Origin: Providencia sp. PROV188
GTDB taxonomy: Bacteria > Pseudomonadota > Gammaproteobacteria > Enterobacterales > Enterobacteriaceae
Assembly (NCBI RefSeq): GCF_027595165.1
Contig: NZ_CP097291.1
Span: 2,046,001 to 2,110,000 of the forward strand
Reading direction: 5' to 3'
Length of the DNA: 64,000 bases
A model generated the notes under the pieces. It saw only the letters and a list, made by a program, of their open reading frames with translations. It did no database searches and was not told the origin of the DNA. Both the position numbers and the translations under genes were made by a program. Shown piece by piece: positions 41,675 to 50,396 of the stretch; the first letter of the stretch is position 1; each line of letters begins with the position of its first letter.

Positions 41675-42139
41675 ATGTTACTGTTTTTTATTATGATCGC
41701 ACTGTCTAATGGAATTTGTATTATTCTGAGCCGAAGCATTAATGGAGGGCTATCTCAAGTCACCAATGCTTTTTATGCCTCTTTAATTAATCATGTTGTG
41801 GGATTTTTATTATTAAGCATGATTATTTGGTTCGCCCAAGACTCATTTAACATTACCTTTGAAAACATTCCTCTCATTGCGTTTACAGGAGGCGTCATTG
41901 GTGCTTGCTTTGTCATCATAAACAGCTATGTTTTGCCATTACTTGGCGCCACACTAACCACTATTTTCGCTATTAGTGGTCAAGTACTTTCCAGCGTCAT
42001 TATCGATGCTGTTCAACATGGCTTACCAGAACATTGGGTATTGCAGCTACTTGGTGTGATTTTTATCCTCGGCGCTATTAGTGTTCGTTACACGCCCAAA
42101 CATAACTCAGCGCCTTGTCGCAATAAAACAGGTGATTGA
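41675..42139 (+). CDS. DMT-family (YdcZ/DUF606) membrane protein, second of a pair
   Basis: 154 residues, five predicted spans, homologous to the upstream gene: the block GGVIGACFVIINSYVLPLLGATLTTIFAISGQVLSSVIIDA aligns with its GGIPGAFTVL... segment. The 3-bp gap indicates co-translation. Its last 33 bp overlap the end of the convergent gene yddG, coding on both strands. Confidence 0.85.
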   Translation: MLLFFIMIALSNGICIILSRSINGGLSQVTNAFYASLINHVVGFLLLSMIIWFAQDSFNITFENIPLIAFTGGVIGACFVIINSYVLPLLGATLTTIFAISGQVLSSVIIDAVQHGLPEHWVLQLLGVIFILGAISVRYTPKHNSAPCRNKTGD

Positions 42140-42991
42140 CCCTATGGTTACCATCAAGACACCTTGCCAGAACCCCAGTGTTAATGCGGTGCTCAATAAC
42201 ATTGAAGAAAACGCTGTAGAGATAACAGGAGTGAAATAGGACAATGTCCCGAGAAAAGCCACATTGCCTTTAATGATTGCCACTGTCCAAAGTGCATTCG
42301 CCCCGCCAGTTGCAATAGCAGTGACAAATAACAAACTGATGCTATTCACATTGATATTAAATGGCGCTGGCGTCGAAAAGATAAATAAGATCCACAATCC
42401 GACCGATGTCATGATAAAAAACAGCACCATACCATTGCAGCCATTCGACATTCGTTTCGTAATATTGCTATAGAAAGCCCACAATAATGCACCAACAAAG
42501 GCTAAGCCGTAGCTCAGTGGGTTACTTTGAATATTTGAAAGAATCGCATTCAGGGACAAAGGTTGATCCCCTGAGATAACCCACAATAAGCCTGCAAACG
42601 CTAAAATAAGCCCAATAATCAGTAATAGGCTAAAACGCTGCCGATTAAATAAAACCGCTAACGCAATTGTGAAGCTCGGCCATAAATAATTCACCATACC
42701 CAGCTCAATGGCTTGCTGACGAGTATTGGCAAGCCCTAGAGCTAAAATAAAGCAAATTTCATAGCTAACAAATAAAAATGCCCCCCAGAACAAATAACGT
42801 CTAGGGAAAAGATGAATTTTCGGCAATCCCATTACAACAACCAAAACTAGGCTCCCTATCGAATAGATAAGTGCCGCACCACCAATAGGGCCAAAGTTTT
42901 CGCTCGTACTGCGAACAAGCCCTACCATCGTGCTCCACAATAATATGGACACGACCCCGTAAAATGTTGCTGCGTATCGTCCGAGTTTCAT
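42107..42991 (-). CDS. yddG: Aromatic amino acid exporter YddG
   Basis: 294 residues from ATG at 42991 (299 from GTG at 43006; the ribosome site is ambiguous). An EamA/DMT exporter with ten spans, close to E. coli YddG: ILLWSTMVGLVRS, GGAALIYSIGSLVL, FVSYEICFILALG, AIELGMVNYLWPS and SYFTPVISTAFSSMLLS. The E. coli protein exports Phe, Tyr, Trp and paraquat. Its C-terminal codons overlap the convergent DMT gene. Confidence 0.92.
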   Translation of the reverse strand: MKLGRYAATFYGVVSILLWSTMVGLVRSTSENFGPIGGAALIYSIGSLVLVVVMGLPKIHLFPRRYLFWGAFLFVSYEICFILALGLANTRQQAIELGMVNYLWPSFTIALAVLFNRQRFSLLLIIGLILAFAGLLWVISGDQPLSLNAILSNIQSNPLSYGLAFVGALLWAFYSNITKRMSNGCNGMVLFFIMTSVGLWILFIFSTPAPFNINVNSISLLFVTAIATGGANALWTVAIIKGNVAFLGTLSYFTPVISTAFSSMLLSTALTLGFWQGVLMVTIGSITCFIATRR

Positions 42992-43106
42992 CTTCCTGAT
43001 CAACACCTTATTTCATATTTATCTTGGTTATTATTTTCCTCCAAAACCTTACGCTCTAAAGACAATAAAGCAAGTTTTTTATATTTATTAACCAGAGAAT
43101 GAATAA

Positions 43107-43141
43107 TAAAAAAGGCGCTTAGAAATAAATCCAAGCGCCTT
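43107..43141 (-). terminator. Terminator after alsT
   Basis: Stem AAGGCGCTT / AAGCGCCTT with a 12-nt loop. On the minus strand it is followed by TTTTTTT, placed 61 bp after the alsT stop. Confidence 0.9.
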
Positions 43142-43201
43142 ACATTTCTATTAATTTTCAACTGAGGTCAATGCAGTCAACAGCGATCAGCAGCTGCAAA
43201 A

Positions 43202-44659
43202 TTAATGGGCTTCGTTGTTAACCCACTGCTCAACCGATTCCTTTTCCCAAATTCCTTCATTGAGCTGCTTTTTCAGCTCTGGATGATCATTAATATCAAA
43301 TGTTGGAATTTTGCCCGCACCTAACTGTTGGTTGTAATCTTTCGCGAGTTTAAATGCCACACCGGACAACAAGAGGATGGCAATCAAGTTTGTAACTGCC
43401 ATTAAGCCCATCGAAATATCCGCAAGTTTCCAAATCAGTGGCATTTCACCGAGCGCCCCGAACATCACCATTCCCAATGTCGCTAAGCGGAAAATAAATA
43501 GCCCTGCGGTATGATTATTTTCCAAGAAAATCATATTGCTTTCTGCATAAGCATAGTTGGCAATGATGGATGTAAAGGCAAAAAAGAAAATTGCAATCGC
43601 AACGAAGATACTTCCCCAGCTGCCCACCGCAGAAGATAAAGCTAGCTGAGTCAGCTCAATACCATTGATTTTACCCACCGGGCGATCTAACACGCCAGAA
43701 GCCAAAATAATAATGGCTGTAGCGCTACAGATCACTATGGTATCCATGAATACTCCCAACATTTGGACATAGCCTTGGGAGGCTGGGTGTGGTGGATAAG
43801 GTGACGCAGATGCCGCTGCATTTGGCGCAGACCCCATTCCGGCTTCATTCGAGAATAATCCCCGCTGAATGCCTTGCGTCATCGCTTGAGCGATACCATA
43901 ACCAATTGCACCGCCTGCGGCTTCCTGTAAACCAAAGGCGCTACGGAAAATCAGCATAAAGACATCAGGTAAGCGCTCAATATTTTGACCGACGACCCAG
44001 AAAGCCAGTACTAAATAAGCAATAGCCATGATTGGCACAACAAATTCGGCAACTTTAGCAATTGATCTTAATCCACCAAAAATAATGATGCCACTGAGGA
44101 TCACTAAGGTAATTCCAACATAGAGTGGGTTAAAATCAAATGCCACAGCAGTTGCTTGTGCAATGGAGTTCGCTTGAACTGCATTAAAAACCAAACCAAA
44201 TGCAATAATTAAGAAGATGGAGAACAATACACCCATCCAGCGCTGTTTTAAGCCTTTCTCCATGTAATAAGAAGGTCCGCCGCGATAGTTACCTTGGTCA
44301 TCTTTGGTTTTATAAAGCTGCGCTAATGTGCATTCAACAAATGATGTCGCCATTCCTAATAATGCAACGACCCACATCCAGAATATAGCGCCAGGGCCGC
44401 CTGCCGTAATCGCGATAGCAACACCCGTTAGATTTCCAGTACCGACTCGTGCCGCTAGGCTGGTACATAGTGCTTGGAATGAAGAAATACCTGAGCTGTC
44501 CGATTGAGTGCTATTTTTCAGTACTCCGAACATGTGACCAAAATGCCTAAACTGAATAAATTTAGATCGTATTGTAAAATATAAGCCGGCTCCCAGTAAT
44601 AAATAAATTAATAACGAGCCCCAAATAAGATTGCTGATTGAGTTTATAAATTCTATCAA
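43202..44659 (-). CDS. alsT: Alanine/glycine:cation symporter (AGCS family)
   Basis: 485-residue Na+-coupled carrier, colinear with E. coli YaaJ/AlsT-type proteins (476 aa). Signatures: SSFQALCTSLAARVGTGNLTGVAIAITAGGPGAIFWMW, the RGGPSYYMEKGL loop and QRGLFSNEAGMGSAPNAAASA. It imports Ala or Gly with Na+. The start is TTG, but an AAAAGGAG site lies 6 nt upstream, so translation there is well supported. A 19-bp palindrome lies about 90 bp upstream. Confidence 0.92.
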   Translation of the reverse strand: MIEFINSISNLIWGSLLIYLLLGAGLYFTIRSKFIQFRHFGHMFGVLKNSTQSDSSGISSFQALCTSLAARVGTGNLTGVAIAITAGGPGAIFWMWVVALLGMATSFVECTLAQLYKTKDDQGNYRGGPSYYMEKGLKQRWMGVLFSIFLIIAFGLVFNAVQANSIAQATAVAFDFNPLYVGITLVILSGIIIFGGLRSIAKVAEFVVPIMAIAYLVLAFWVVGQNIERLPDVFMLIFRSAFGLQEAAGGAIGYGIAQAMTQGIQRGLFSNEAGMGSAPNAAASASPYPPHPASQGYVQMLGVFMDTIVICSATAIIILASGVLDRPVGKINGIELTQLALSSAVGSWGSIFVAIAIFFFAFTSIIANYAYAESNMIFLENNHTAGLFIFRLATLGMVMFGALGEMPLIWKLADISMGLMAVTNLIAILLLSGVAFKLAKDYNQQLGAGKIPTFDINDHPELKKQLNEGIWEKESVEQWVNNEAH

Positions 44660-45312
44660 ATTATGCTCCTTTTATTATATCCACTAATAGATGTATTAGT
44701 TGGTGAGTTATTTAGCTCCATATTATTTAAGTAATTAAACAAATAAAAATATAAACCATGATGGTTTATCATGAATAATCAATGTTATTAAACAAGACCC
44801 ATGAATTATATTTTTTTTACTTTCTCTGTAAATTTTTTTCTGAACATCAGCCTATTTAATACTTAAGACAGCGAATAATCATGCAAGCCAGAGTAAAAAA
44901 GTGAAATAAAATAATTATTAAAACAAAGTGATACAACCAGATTGATTAATTTAAGAACGATCTCAATCAATTGATTAAAAACATGATAATTTTTAACCAG
45001 AATTTACTATTATAAGTAAAAAATCATTAAATTTAATTAAGTGAACGCGTATTTGGTTAAATGGTATTTAATTATTTTTTAAATTGAATAACTAATTGCT
45101 AAATTTTAATGATTACTCCTTTGAATAATCATTGATGATAAATATTAAATATAGTTTGATACGTCTTCATTGAATTATATTTTAAATCTACCACTCAAAC
45201 CTATTTCAGAGTAGAATAATCGTTTTGCAATCATCATAATAAGATTATTGCTAATGTTTTATGATACCAATACACTTATCGCTAATTTGCTTTCTACATC
45301 AAAGGGTAATAT
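44660..45312. other. AT-rich intergenic region upstream of alsT
   Basis: 653 bp, strikingly AT-rich. The only structure I recognise is the palindrome at 44751-44769. No ORF with a ribosome site was found. Confidence 0.5.
44751..44769. promoter_or_regulatory. 19-bp palindrome upstream of alsT, possible operator
   Basis: ATAAACCAT-G-ATGGTTTAT, two perfect 9-bp arms around a single base, 92-110 bp upstream of the alsT start. The cognate regulator is not known. Confidence 0.5.
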
Positions 45313-45561
45313 ATGGAAATCCACATCAAAGTTTCTGACGATTTAGTCTCAACGCTCTCTGAAAAATCCTACGACGCGTTCACAGCTGAATTGCATGCCA
45401 GAGTTTTAGAAGTATACCCAGGTAGCAACCTTTTTATTACACATGACAGTGGTGCAACCACCTTCAATACCAAAGGCTTCCATGATGATAAAGAAGCCCA
45501 TATCGTTCTCCATGAACTGGTTGAAGATGTTTTCCATCATGGTCACTGGTTAAAAGCATAA
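45313..45561 (+). CDS. DinI-like small protein
   Basis: 82 residues with the DinI-family pattern: beta strand MEIHIKVS, helix SYDAFTAELHARVLEVYPG, two strands, and helix KEAHIVLHELVEDVFHHGHWL. DinI proteins bind RecA filaments and tune the SOS response. The match is by pattern only and is weaker than that of the dinI gene at 61807. No LexA box (CTGT-N8-ACAG) lies upstream. It has an AAGGG ribosome site and its own terminator. Confidence 0.65.
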   Translation: MEIHIKVSDDLVSTLSEKSYDAFTAELHARVLEVYPGSNLFITHDSGATTFNTKGFHDDKEAHIVLHELVEDVFHHGHWLKA

Positions 45562-45576
45562 TACTCTAGCTCTATT

Positions 45577-45609
45577 TTCCAGCCTCCAGCGATAACCGCT
45601 AGGCTGGAA
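45577..45609 (+). terminator. Hairpin after the DinI-like gene
   Basis: Stem TTCCAGCCT / AGGCTGGAA with a nested AGCG / CGCT pair, 15 bp after the stop codon; pyrimidine-rich DNA follows. Confidence 0.65.
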
Positions 45610-45646
45610 CTCATCCCTCTCGCCCTTTCCCCTATTTCAAACCCTG

Positions 45647-45690
45647 ATCAAGATCATAGTTAATAATGATGTTAGTCGACTTTGTATAAA
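45647..45690 (+). promoter_or_regulatory. FNR-like site and -10 of a candidate sRNA promoter
   Basis: CTGAT-CAAG-ATCAT (45647-45660) matches the FNR consensus TTGAT-N4-ATCAA at eight of ten positions. A TATAAA -10 with an upstream TG lies at 45685-45690, which puts the FNR-like site near -43 of the predicted start. Confidence 0.4.
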
Positions 45691-45695
45691 AGTCC

Positions 45696-45794
45696 TTTTC
45701 TTTTAAGCGCTATATGGTAATGTATATAACGAATTTTCATTTACATTGCTTTTGCTAATTTATAGCAGCCAGTATTTATTACTGGCTTTTTTTA
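45696..45794 (+). ncRNA. Candidate small RNA ending in an orphan terminator
   Basis: A strong intrinsic terminator (AGCCAGTA / TACTGGCT, then seven Ts, 45767-45794) has no gene in front of it: the upstream DinI-like gene already has its own hairpin. A promoter-like -10 and an FNR-like site lie about 100 bp upstream, which would give an RNA of about 98 nt with a pyrimidine-rich 5' end. I do not recognise it as FnrS or another named sRNA. Confidence 0.45.
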
Positions 45795-45859
45795 TGGGAA
45801 AAATGTAGGCGAACGCCTGAATTGGATACGCAGCTATACCGTAAATACTCTAAATAGAA

Positions 45860-46231
45860 TTACTGTGATTTTTCACACAATGACACAATAGCAGTGCGTA
45901 GTTCTGGTGTATCACTGGTGATCAATTGATGATGTTCAGAGAATTTTCCATCTTGAACACTGACGCTAGCAACAAACGGTAACTTATCACCTTGCTCACT
46001 AGTTTGATAAAAACCACAGACTCGGTAGCATTCACCTTCTTTAAATTCGCTTTTCAGGACAATTTTGACATCCTCAAAAGTCAGAGGACTACCTGAACTT
46101 AGCTTATTCTCGATAAGCTTTTCAGCTTGCTTGGTGACATCGCTATCACCGATCGTTGTATAAAACTGATAAGCAAATGCACCTAACGCCAACAATATAA
46201 CTATCAGTAGCTTGCTTTTTATACGTTTCAA
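45860..46231 (-). CDS. Small single-pass membrane protein, unknown function
   Basis: 123 residues from TTG at 46231, where AAGGA lies 7 nt upstream; a TTG at 46237 is too close to that site. One N-terminal hydrophobic segment (LLIVILLALGAFAYQFY) is followed by a soluble, presumably periplasmic domain with two cysteines close together (EGECYRVCGFY) and one near the C-terminus. No family is recognised. It converges on the candidate sRNA. Confidence 0.6.
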   Translation of the reverse strand: MKRIKSKLLIVILLALGAFAYQFYTTIGDSDVTKQAEKLIENKLSSGSPLTFEDVKIVLKSEFKEGECYRVCGFYQTSEQGDKLPFVASVSVQDGKFSEHHQLITSDTPELRTAIVSLCEKSQ

Positions 46232-46569
46232 TCTCAAATCCTTCTCATACTACACTTATGGGCTTATCGATTATGTTAACACCTTTACCCCATCAATAAT
46301 AAGTATCTCGATATTCATGCCGCACAAAAAGTTCCATTTAATTGACAAAATAAAAATAAATTTATTTTACACTTAACATTTTATAGCTTATATAATATTG
46401 AATTATTGCCATTCGAACACTACCAATATTTATTTAACAATTTTTTATCAGTATGAAGAAATAATGAATAACTGTGTTTTAAATATGAAACTTCTCTATA
46501 TTTAAGTAAATAAGATTGAAATAAAAAAACACAGTGGCAAGCTGATAATAAATAAAGAGGAGAATCAAA
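46232..46569. other. AT-rich gap between small envelope-protein genes
   Basis: 338 bp between divergent genes. No repeat, hairpin or ORF of note was seen. Confidence 0.4.
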
Positions 46570-46917
46570 ATGAAAAATTTAAAATCACTTATTTTAGTCG
46601 GCAGCTTATTAGCGGTGAGTTTCTCTACATTTGCTTATCACGGTAATGGTTATCACCGAAATGGCAATGGAACTTGGTGTAACGGATCAAATCAATCTCA
46701 GTATGACAGACCCTGTGATGGTACTTACCGTGGGCAATATATGGGACGCCATCAAGGAATGATGCAATACTCAACGGCTGTACAAACCACTCAGCCAGAA
46801 GAAGCGTTAAAGAAAATTACAGCGGAAGTACCAAAGGGTGAGAATAACAAGAAATATATGGTGAAAGTGGCAGTGATTGAAATTTCACCTAGCTTAGCGA
46901 CACAAGAAGCTCAATAA
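46570..46917 (+). CDS. Secreted small protein, Gly/Asn/His-rich, unknown function
   Basis: 115 residues with a clear signal peptide (cleavage after STFA, about residue 22). The mature N-terminus is rich in His, Gly, Asn and Tyr (YHGNGYHRNGNGTWCNGS) with two cysteines, followed by a charged C-terminal half. It is presumably periplasmic. A strong GAGGAG ribosome site suggests good expression. I do not recognise the family; the His-rich start hints at metal binding, which is only a guess. Confidence 0.6.
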   Translation: MKNLKSLILVGSLLAVSFSTFAYHGNGYHRNGNGTWCNGSNQSQYDRPCDGTYRGQYMGRHQGMMQYSTAVQTTQPEEALKKITAEVPKGENNKKYMVKVAVIEISPSLATQEAQ

Positions 46918-46934
46918 ATTTCACTCTGAATCAT

Positions 46935-46969
46935 AATAGCCAGTAATATCTTTAATAATGCTGGCTATT
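46935..46969. terminator. Hairpin between convergent small genes
   Basis: Perfect 9-bp stem AATAGCCAG / CTGGCTATT with a 17-nt loop and no T-run. It sits between two convergent genes. Confidence 0.5.
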
Positions 46970-46985
46970 ACGTATTAACTAAAAG

Positions 46986-47495
46986 TTAGCTATTTATACC
47001 TATTGGTAAATACCCTTGCCATAATGGTTGATATTTATCTCCATTCTTATTTTTATTTAGGTGAATATAATATTCACCAATTTTTTGTAGCAATAAACAA
47101 TCATCAACATCTTTTAAATTATCTTTATGCTGTTGCTGACTGTTCACTAAGAGCTGGCTAATTGCTTTTTGTTTAGCTTCTTGGGCATTTTTTGCCACAA
47201 AGAGATCAAACTCATGCAGCTCCGCAAGTGTTGATGAAATATATCCACCTACATTAATAAAATAGAGTTTGTATTCACTTTCTGATGGTTCTTTGCTCAA
47301 ACTGATGTCGAACCCATCTACCCAATTGATATCTGCATACCCATCCACATGAATTTTATCTTTATCCCCAAACCAAGCATCGCGCAATAGTGGCCAAGCT
47401 TCTTCTGGTGTGTTGACTGCCGCAAACTGAATATCGTGCACCTCAATATTGGATTTTCCGGCATTACCACCAACATAAAACATAAATAGTTTCAT
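46986..47495 (-). CDS. DUF1543 domain protein
   Basis: 169 residues. It opens KLFMFYVGGNAGKSNIEVHDIQFAAVNTPEEAWPLLRDAWFG, the DUF1543 pattern, and the second half (YKLYFINVGGYISSTLAELHEFDLFVAKNAQEAKQKA) repeats the same layout, so the protein looks like a tandem duplication of one alpha-beta unit. No signal peptide; cytoplasmic. Function unknown. An AGAGAG ribosome site precedes the ATG. Confidence 0.75.
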   Translation of the reverse strand: MKLFMFYVGGNAGKSNIEVHDIQFAAVNTPEEAWPLLRDAWFGDKDKIHVDGYADINWVDGFDISLSKEPSESEYKLYFINVGGYISSTLAELHEFDLFVAKNAQEAKQKAISQLLVNSQQQHKDNLKDVDDCLLLQKIGEYYIHLNKNKNGDKYQPLWQGYLPIGINS

Positions 47496-47772
47496 TATTC
47501 TCTCTCTGTGATTAGTTATCGTTATGTATGATAATATACAACCATATCAATTCAATGTGCAATAATTAACACCACTCCCCAAAATTAAAACTAATCAAAA
47601 TTACTATTTATAATCAAGCCATTAGAGCAGTTTAAAAATTATCTCCGTTTCAACCCAGCCTTTTGAAATATAACAAAATGAATAAAAAATCACTTTAACT
47701 ATATATTTATTTACAACTGAATTATTTCGAGTAATCTAATCACACAAGATAAATATATTTCAGGGACTCATT

Positions 47773-48924
47773 ATGGATCGTCGTTCTTTTCTAAAATCAA
47801 GCTCACTTATTGCTGGTGGCTTAGCACTAAATTCAGTTTTAAATCAAGCAAGTGCAAATACTAGCGCACTTGTTAAACCAAATGCCCAACATCCTTTATT
47901 ACTCAATTTCAATGAGAACTCATTGGGAATGTCACCCAGTGCACAAAAAGCGGTTATTGAAGCTTTACCCGGTTCATTCCGTTACCCTGATGACGCACGC
48001 TCTGAGCTTATTGGTAATATTGGCACACTGCATAGCCTAGACAGCAAGAATGTGACCCTCGGAAATGGTTCGTCAGAAACCATTCAGGCGGCTGTCGCCA
48101 TGCTCGCAAATAAAGCAAGAAAAGATGGCATAAAAATTCAACTTGTCACTCCAGATCCAACATTTAACTATGCTGAACTTTATGCTCTCCCACTCGGTGT
48201 AGAAATAACTAAAGTTCCCTTAAAATCGGACTTGAGTTTTGACCTGAAAAAAATGGAGCAAATCGCCAATGATTACGATGGTTTATCCATTATCTATATC
48301 TGTAATCCAAACAACCCAACGGCGATGATAACTCCGCATAGCCCACTCGATAACTGGATGAAAAAAGTTTCAGATAAACAGTTTTTTATTGTTGATGAAG
48401 CTTACGCGGAATTTGTTGAAGATCCACAGTTTGTAAGCGCAATTGAATTAGTCAAAGCAGGACAAAAAAACCTAATAGTGACACGGACTTTCTCGAAAAT
48501 TTACGCATTAGCAGGCCTGCGAGTGGGGTACGGCATTGCAACCCCTGAAATCATTGAAGCGGTCGATGAGTTTATCTCGATTGATAACACCAATACTGCG
48601 GGTGCTGTCGCTGCCATTGCATCATTGAAAGATAAGAAATTCCTGGAATATAGCCTTAAATCTAACAATCTTTCACGTAAAATCGTTGAAACTGCGCTTA
48701 ATGAATTAGGCTTAGAGTATGCGCCATCACAAGCTAACTTTATTTTCCACAAAGTAAAAGGTGATGTGAAAACTTATAAACAGCGTATGAAAGAGGCCAA
48801 TATTATGGTTGGCAGAGAATTTCCACCTGTTATGGGTTGGAACCGCTTAACCTTAGGTACCCCGCAAGAAATGGAGCAGTTCGTTGCGGTACTTAAAGAG
48901 TTTCGTCAAAAAGGTTGGGTGTAA
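47773..48924 (+). CDS. Tat-exported PLP-dependent aminotransferase (HisC-like)
   Basis: 383 residues. The N-terminus MDRRSFLKSSSLIAGGLAL is a twin-arginine signal with the RRxFLK core, cleaved around residue 28. The rest is a fold type I class I/II aminotransferase close to histidinol-phosphate aminotransferases: NENSLGMSPSAQKA, LGNGSSETIQ, CNPNNPTA, VDEAY (D208, Y211) and the PLP lysine K242 in TFSKIYALAGLRVGYG. All cofactor residues are kept, so it is probably an active periplasmic enzyme. Its substrate is unknown, and no his gene is near. AGGGA lies 6 nt before the ATG. Confidence 0.88.
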   Translation: MDRRSFLKSSSLIAGGLALNSVLNQASANTSALVKPNAQHPLLLNFNENSLGMSPSAQKAVIEALPGSFRYPDDARSELIGNIGTLHSLDSKNVTLGNGSSETIQAAVAMLANKARKDGIKIQLVTPDPTFNYAELYALPLGVEITKVPLKSDLSFDLKKMEQIANDYDGLSIIYICNPNNPTAMITPHSPLDNWMKKVSDKQFFIVDEAYAEFVEDPQFVSAIELVKAGQKNLIVTRTFSKIYALAGLRVGYGIATPEIIEAVDEFISIDNTNTAGAVAAIASLKDKKFLEYSLKSNNLSRKIVETALNELGLEYAPSQANFIFHKVKGDVKTYKQRMKEANIMVGREFPPVMGWNRLTLGTPQEMEQFVAVLKEFRQKGWV

Positions 48925-48946
48925 GTAAAAATCCCATTATTTATTA

Positions 48947-48980
48947 AGCATCTTCTACTTTCTATAAAGTAGAAGATGCT
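48947..48980. terminator. Strong hairpin between convergent genes
   Basis: Perfect 14-bp stem AGCATCTTCTACTT / AAGTAGAAGATGCT with a 6-nt loop, just after the aminotransferase stop; no T-run. Confidence 0.6.
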
Positions 48981-48985
48981 GTTCA

Positions 48986-49330
48986 CTAAAAAGGACCTTT
49001 AAAAATAAAAAATGCGCCTGCAAAAATAAGAATAAAGCCAATGATATGGTTTATTGTAAAACTCTCACCTAGATAAAGCACAGAAAACCCAGCGAATACG
49101 CATAACGTAATCACTTCTTGCATCGTCTTCAATTCAGCGGCGCTGTAATATTGGTGTCCTAAGCGATTTGCAGGTACCGCAAAACAGTATTCTACAAATG
49201 CAATCAACCAACTAAAGAATATGACTATATATAATGGCTTATTCGTAAATTTTAAATGTCCATACCAAGCGAACATCATAAATACATTGGAAATAACCAA
49301 TAAGATAACAGGATAGAATTTTGCTAGCAT
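48986..49330 (-). CDS. DMT-superfamily DUF486 membrane protein
   Basis: 114 residues with four predicted spans. DUF486 features are visible: NVFMMFAWYGHLKF, SWLIAFVEYCFAVPANRLGH and LKTMQEVITLCVFAGFSVLYLGE. It is a small SMR/DMT-like protein of unknown substrate, a single gene without a clear ribosome site. Confidence 0.82.
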   Translation of the reverse strand: MLAKFYPVILLVISNVFMMFAWYGHLKFTNKPLYIVIFFSWLIAFVEYCFAVPANRLGHQYYSAAELKTMQEVITLCVFAGFSVLYLGESFTINHIIGFILIFAGAFFIFKGPF

Positions 49331-49557
49331 GATAAGCCAATGGCGAGTTCAAATATGCATATATTATGCGAATAACACCCCTTAATTTCAATCATCTTCC
49401 CATATTTGTTCATGATTGCTTTCACATATAACCAGCCAAATAGCTTGCATTATTTCCCAACATGGAAATTAAATGTACTTATTGGTACGCTTTTTTATTT
49501 ACTTTAATCTTACAGCGACTACAATGACCTCAATTAATGTATGTATAGGTACACTTT

Positions 49558-50337
49558 ATGACGGATTTTATTACTGCAAACCAAAAGGCATGGGATAAAC
49601 AAGCGGCATCTCAACAACCTTGGTCTACTCCGGTTGATAGCCAAACAATTGAAGAAGCAAAAAAAGGAAATTGGGAAATTCATCTAACGCCAACCCCATT
49701 AAATAAAGCTTGGCTTGGTGACGTAAAAGGGAAAAAAATTCTCTGTTTAGCTTCTGCGGGTGGGCAGCAAGCGCCAATATTGGCTGCTGTGGGCGCTATC
49801 GTGACAGTATTTGATTTGTCAGAAAAACAGTTAGCGCAAGATAGTATGGTGGCTAAGCGGGATAATTTAGCACTGACAACAGTTCAAGGTGATATGCGTT
49901 ATCTCCCTATGTTTGAAGACAATTCATTTGATATTATTTTTCACCCAATTTCAAACTTATACATTCCCGATGTTAATCCTGTATGGCAAGAATGCTTTCG
50001 GGTACTTAAACCGCAAGGTCGATTGCTCTCAAGCTTTTTTAACCCTGTCGTATTTGTTGATGATAGAGATAAAAGTCCTACTGAAAATACAATTATTCGA
50101 CCACGATATACCATGCCGTTTTCAGAATTAGATAACTTATCGCAGGAACAGGTGGCGTCAAAACAAGCAAAGCAAGAAGCGTTTGTCTTTGGTCATTCAC
50201 TGACGGACTTAATTGGTGGGCAAATACAGGCGGGCTTTAACATTGCAGGTTTTCAAGAAGATTGGCAGCCAAATCCTCGTTTTGTTATCGATAATTTCTT
50301 GCCAACATTCCTAGCCACATTGGCAATAAAACCATGA
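49558..50337 (+). CDS. SAM-dependent methyltransferase, class I
   Basis: 259 residues. The Rossmann methyltransferase motif I is KKILCLASAGGQQAPILAAVGAIVTVFDLSEKQLAQD, motif II GDMRYLPMFEDNSFDIIFHPISNLYIPD, and the post-III region ECFRVLKPQGRLLSSFFNPVVF. The AGGGQ core and the ending DNFLPTFLATLAIKP resemble uncharacterised Methyltransf_11 proteins of Enterobacterales and Firmicutes. Substrate unknown. It ends in a terminator at 50344. Confidence 0.85.
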   Translation: MTDFITANQKAWDKQAASQQPWSTPVDSQTIEEAKKGNWEIHLTPTPLNKAWLGDVKGKKILCLASAGGQQAPILAAVGAIVTVFDLSEKQLAQDSMVAKRDNLALTTVQGDMRYLPMFEDNSFDIIFHPISNLYIPDVNPVWQECFRVLKPQGRLLSSFFNPVVFVDDRDKSPTENTIIRPRYTMPFSELDNLSQEQVASKQAKQEAFVFGHSLTDLIGGQIQAGFNIAGFQEDWQPNPRFVIDNFLPTFLATLAIKP

Positions 50338-50343
50338 AATCAT

Positions 50344-50384
50344 AAGGCAGAGTTGATAATACAAAGATCAATCTGCCTTTTAAT
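50344..50384 (+). terminator. Terminator after the methyltransferase gene
   Basis: Stem AAGGCAGA / TCTGCCTT with a 20-nt loop, then TTTAATT. Confidence 0.65.
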
Positions 50385-50396
50385 TATTATGATTTA

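Noticed and set aside
45696..45794. FnrS identity for the candidate sRNA
   Set aside because: The FNR-like site invites it, but the transcript does not align with E. coli FnrS as I recall it.
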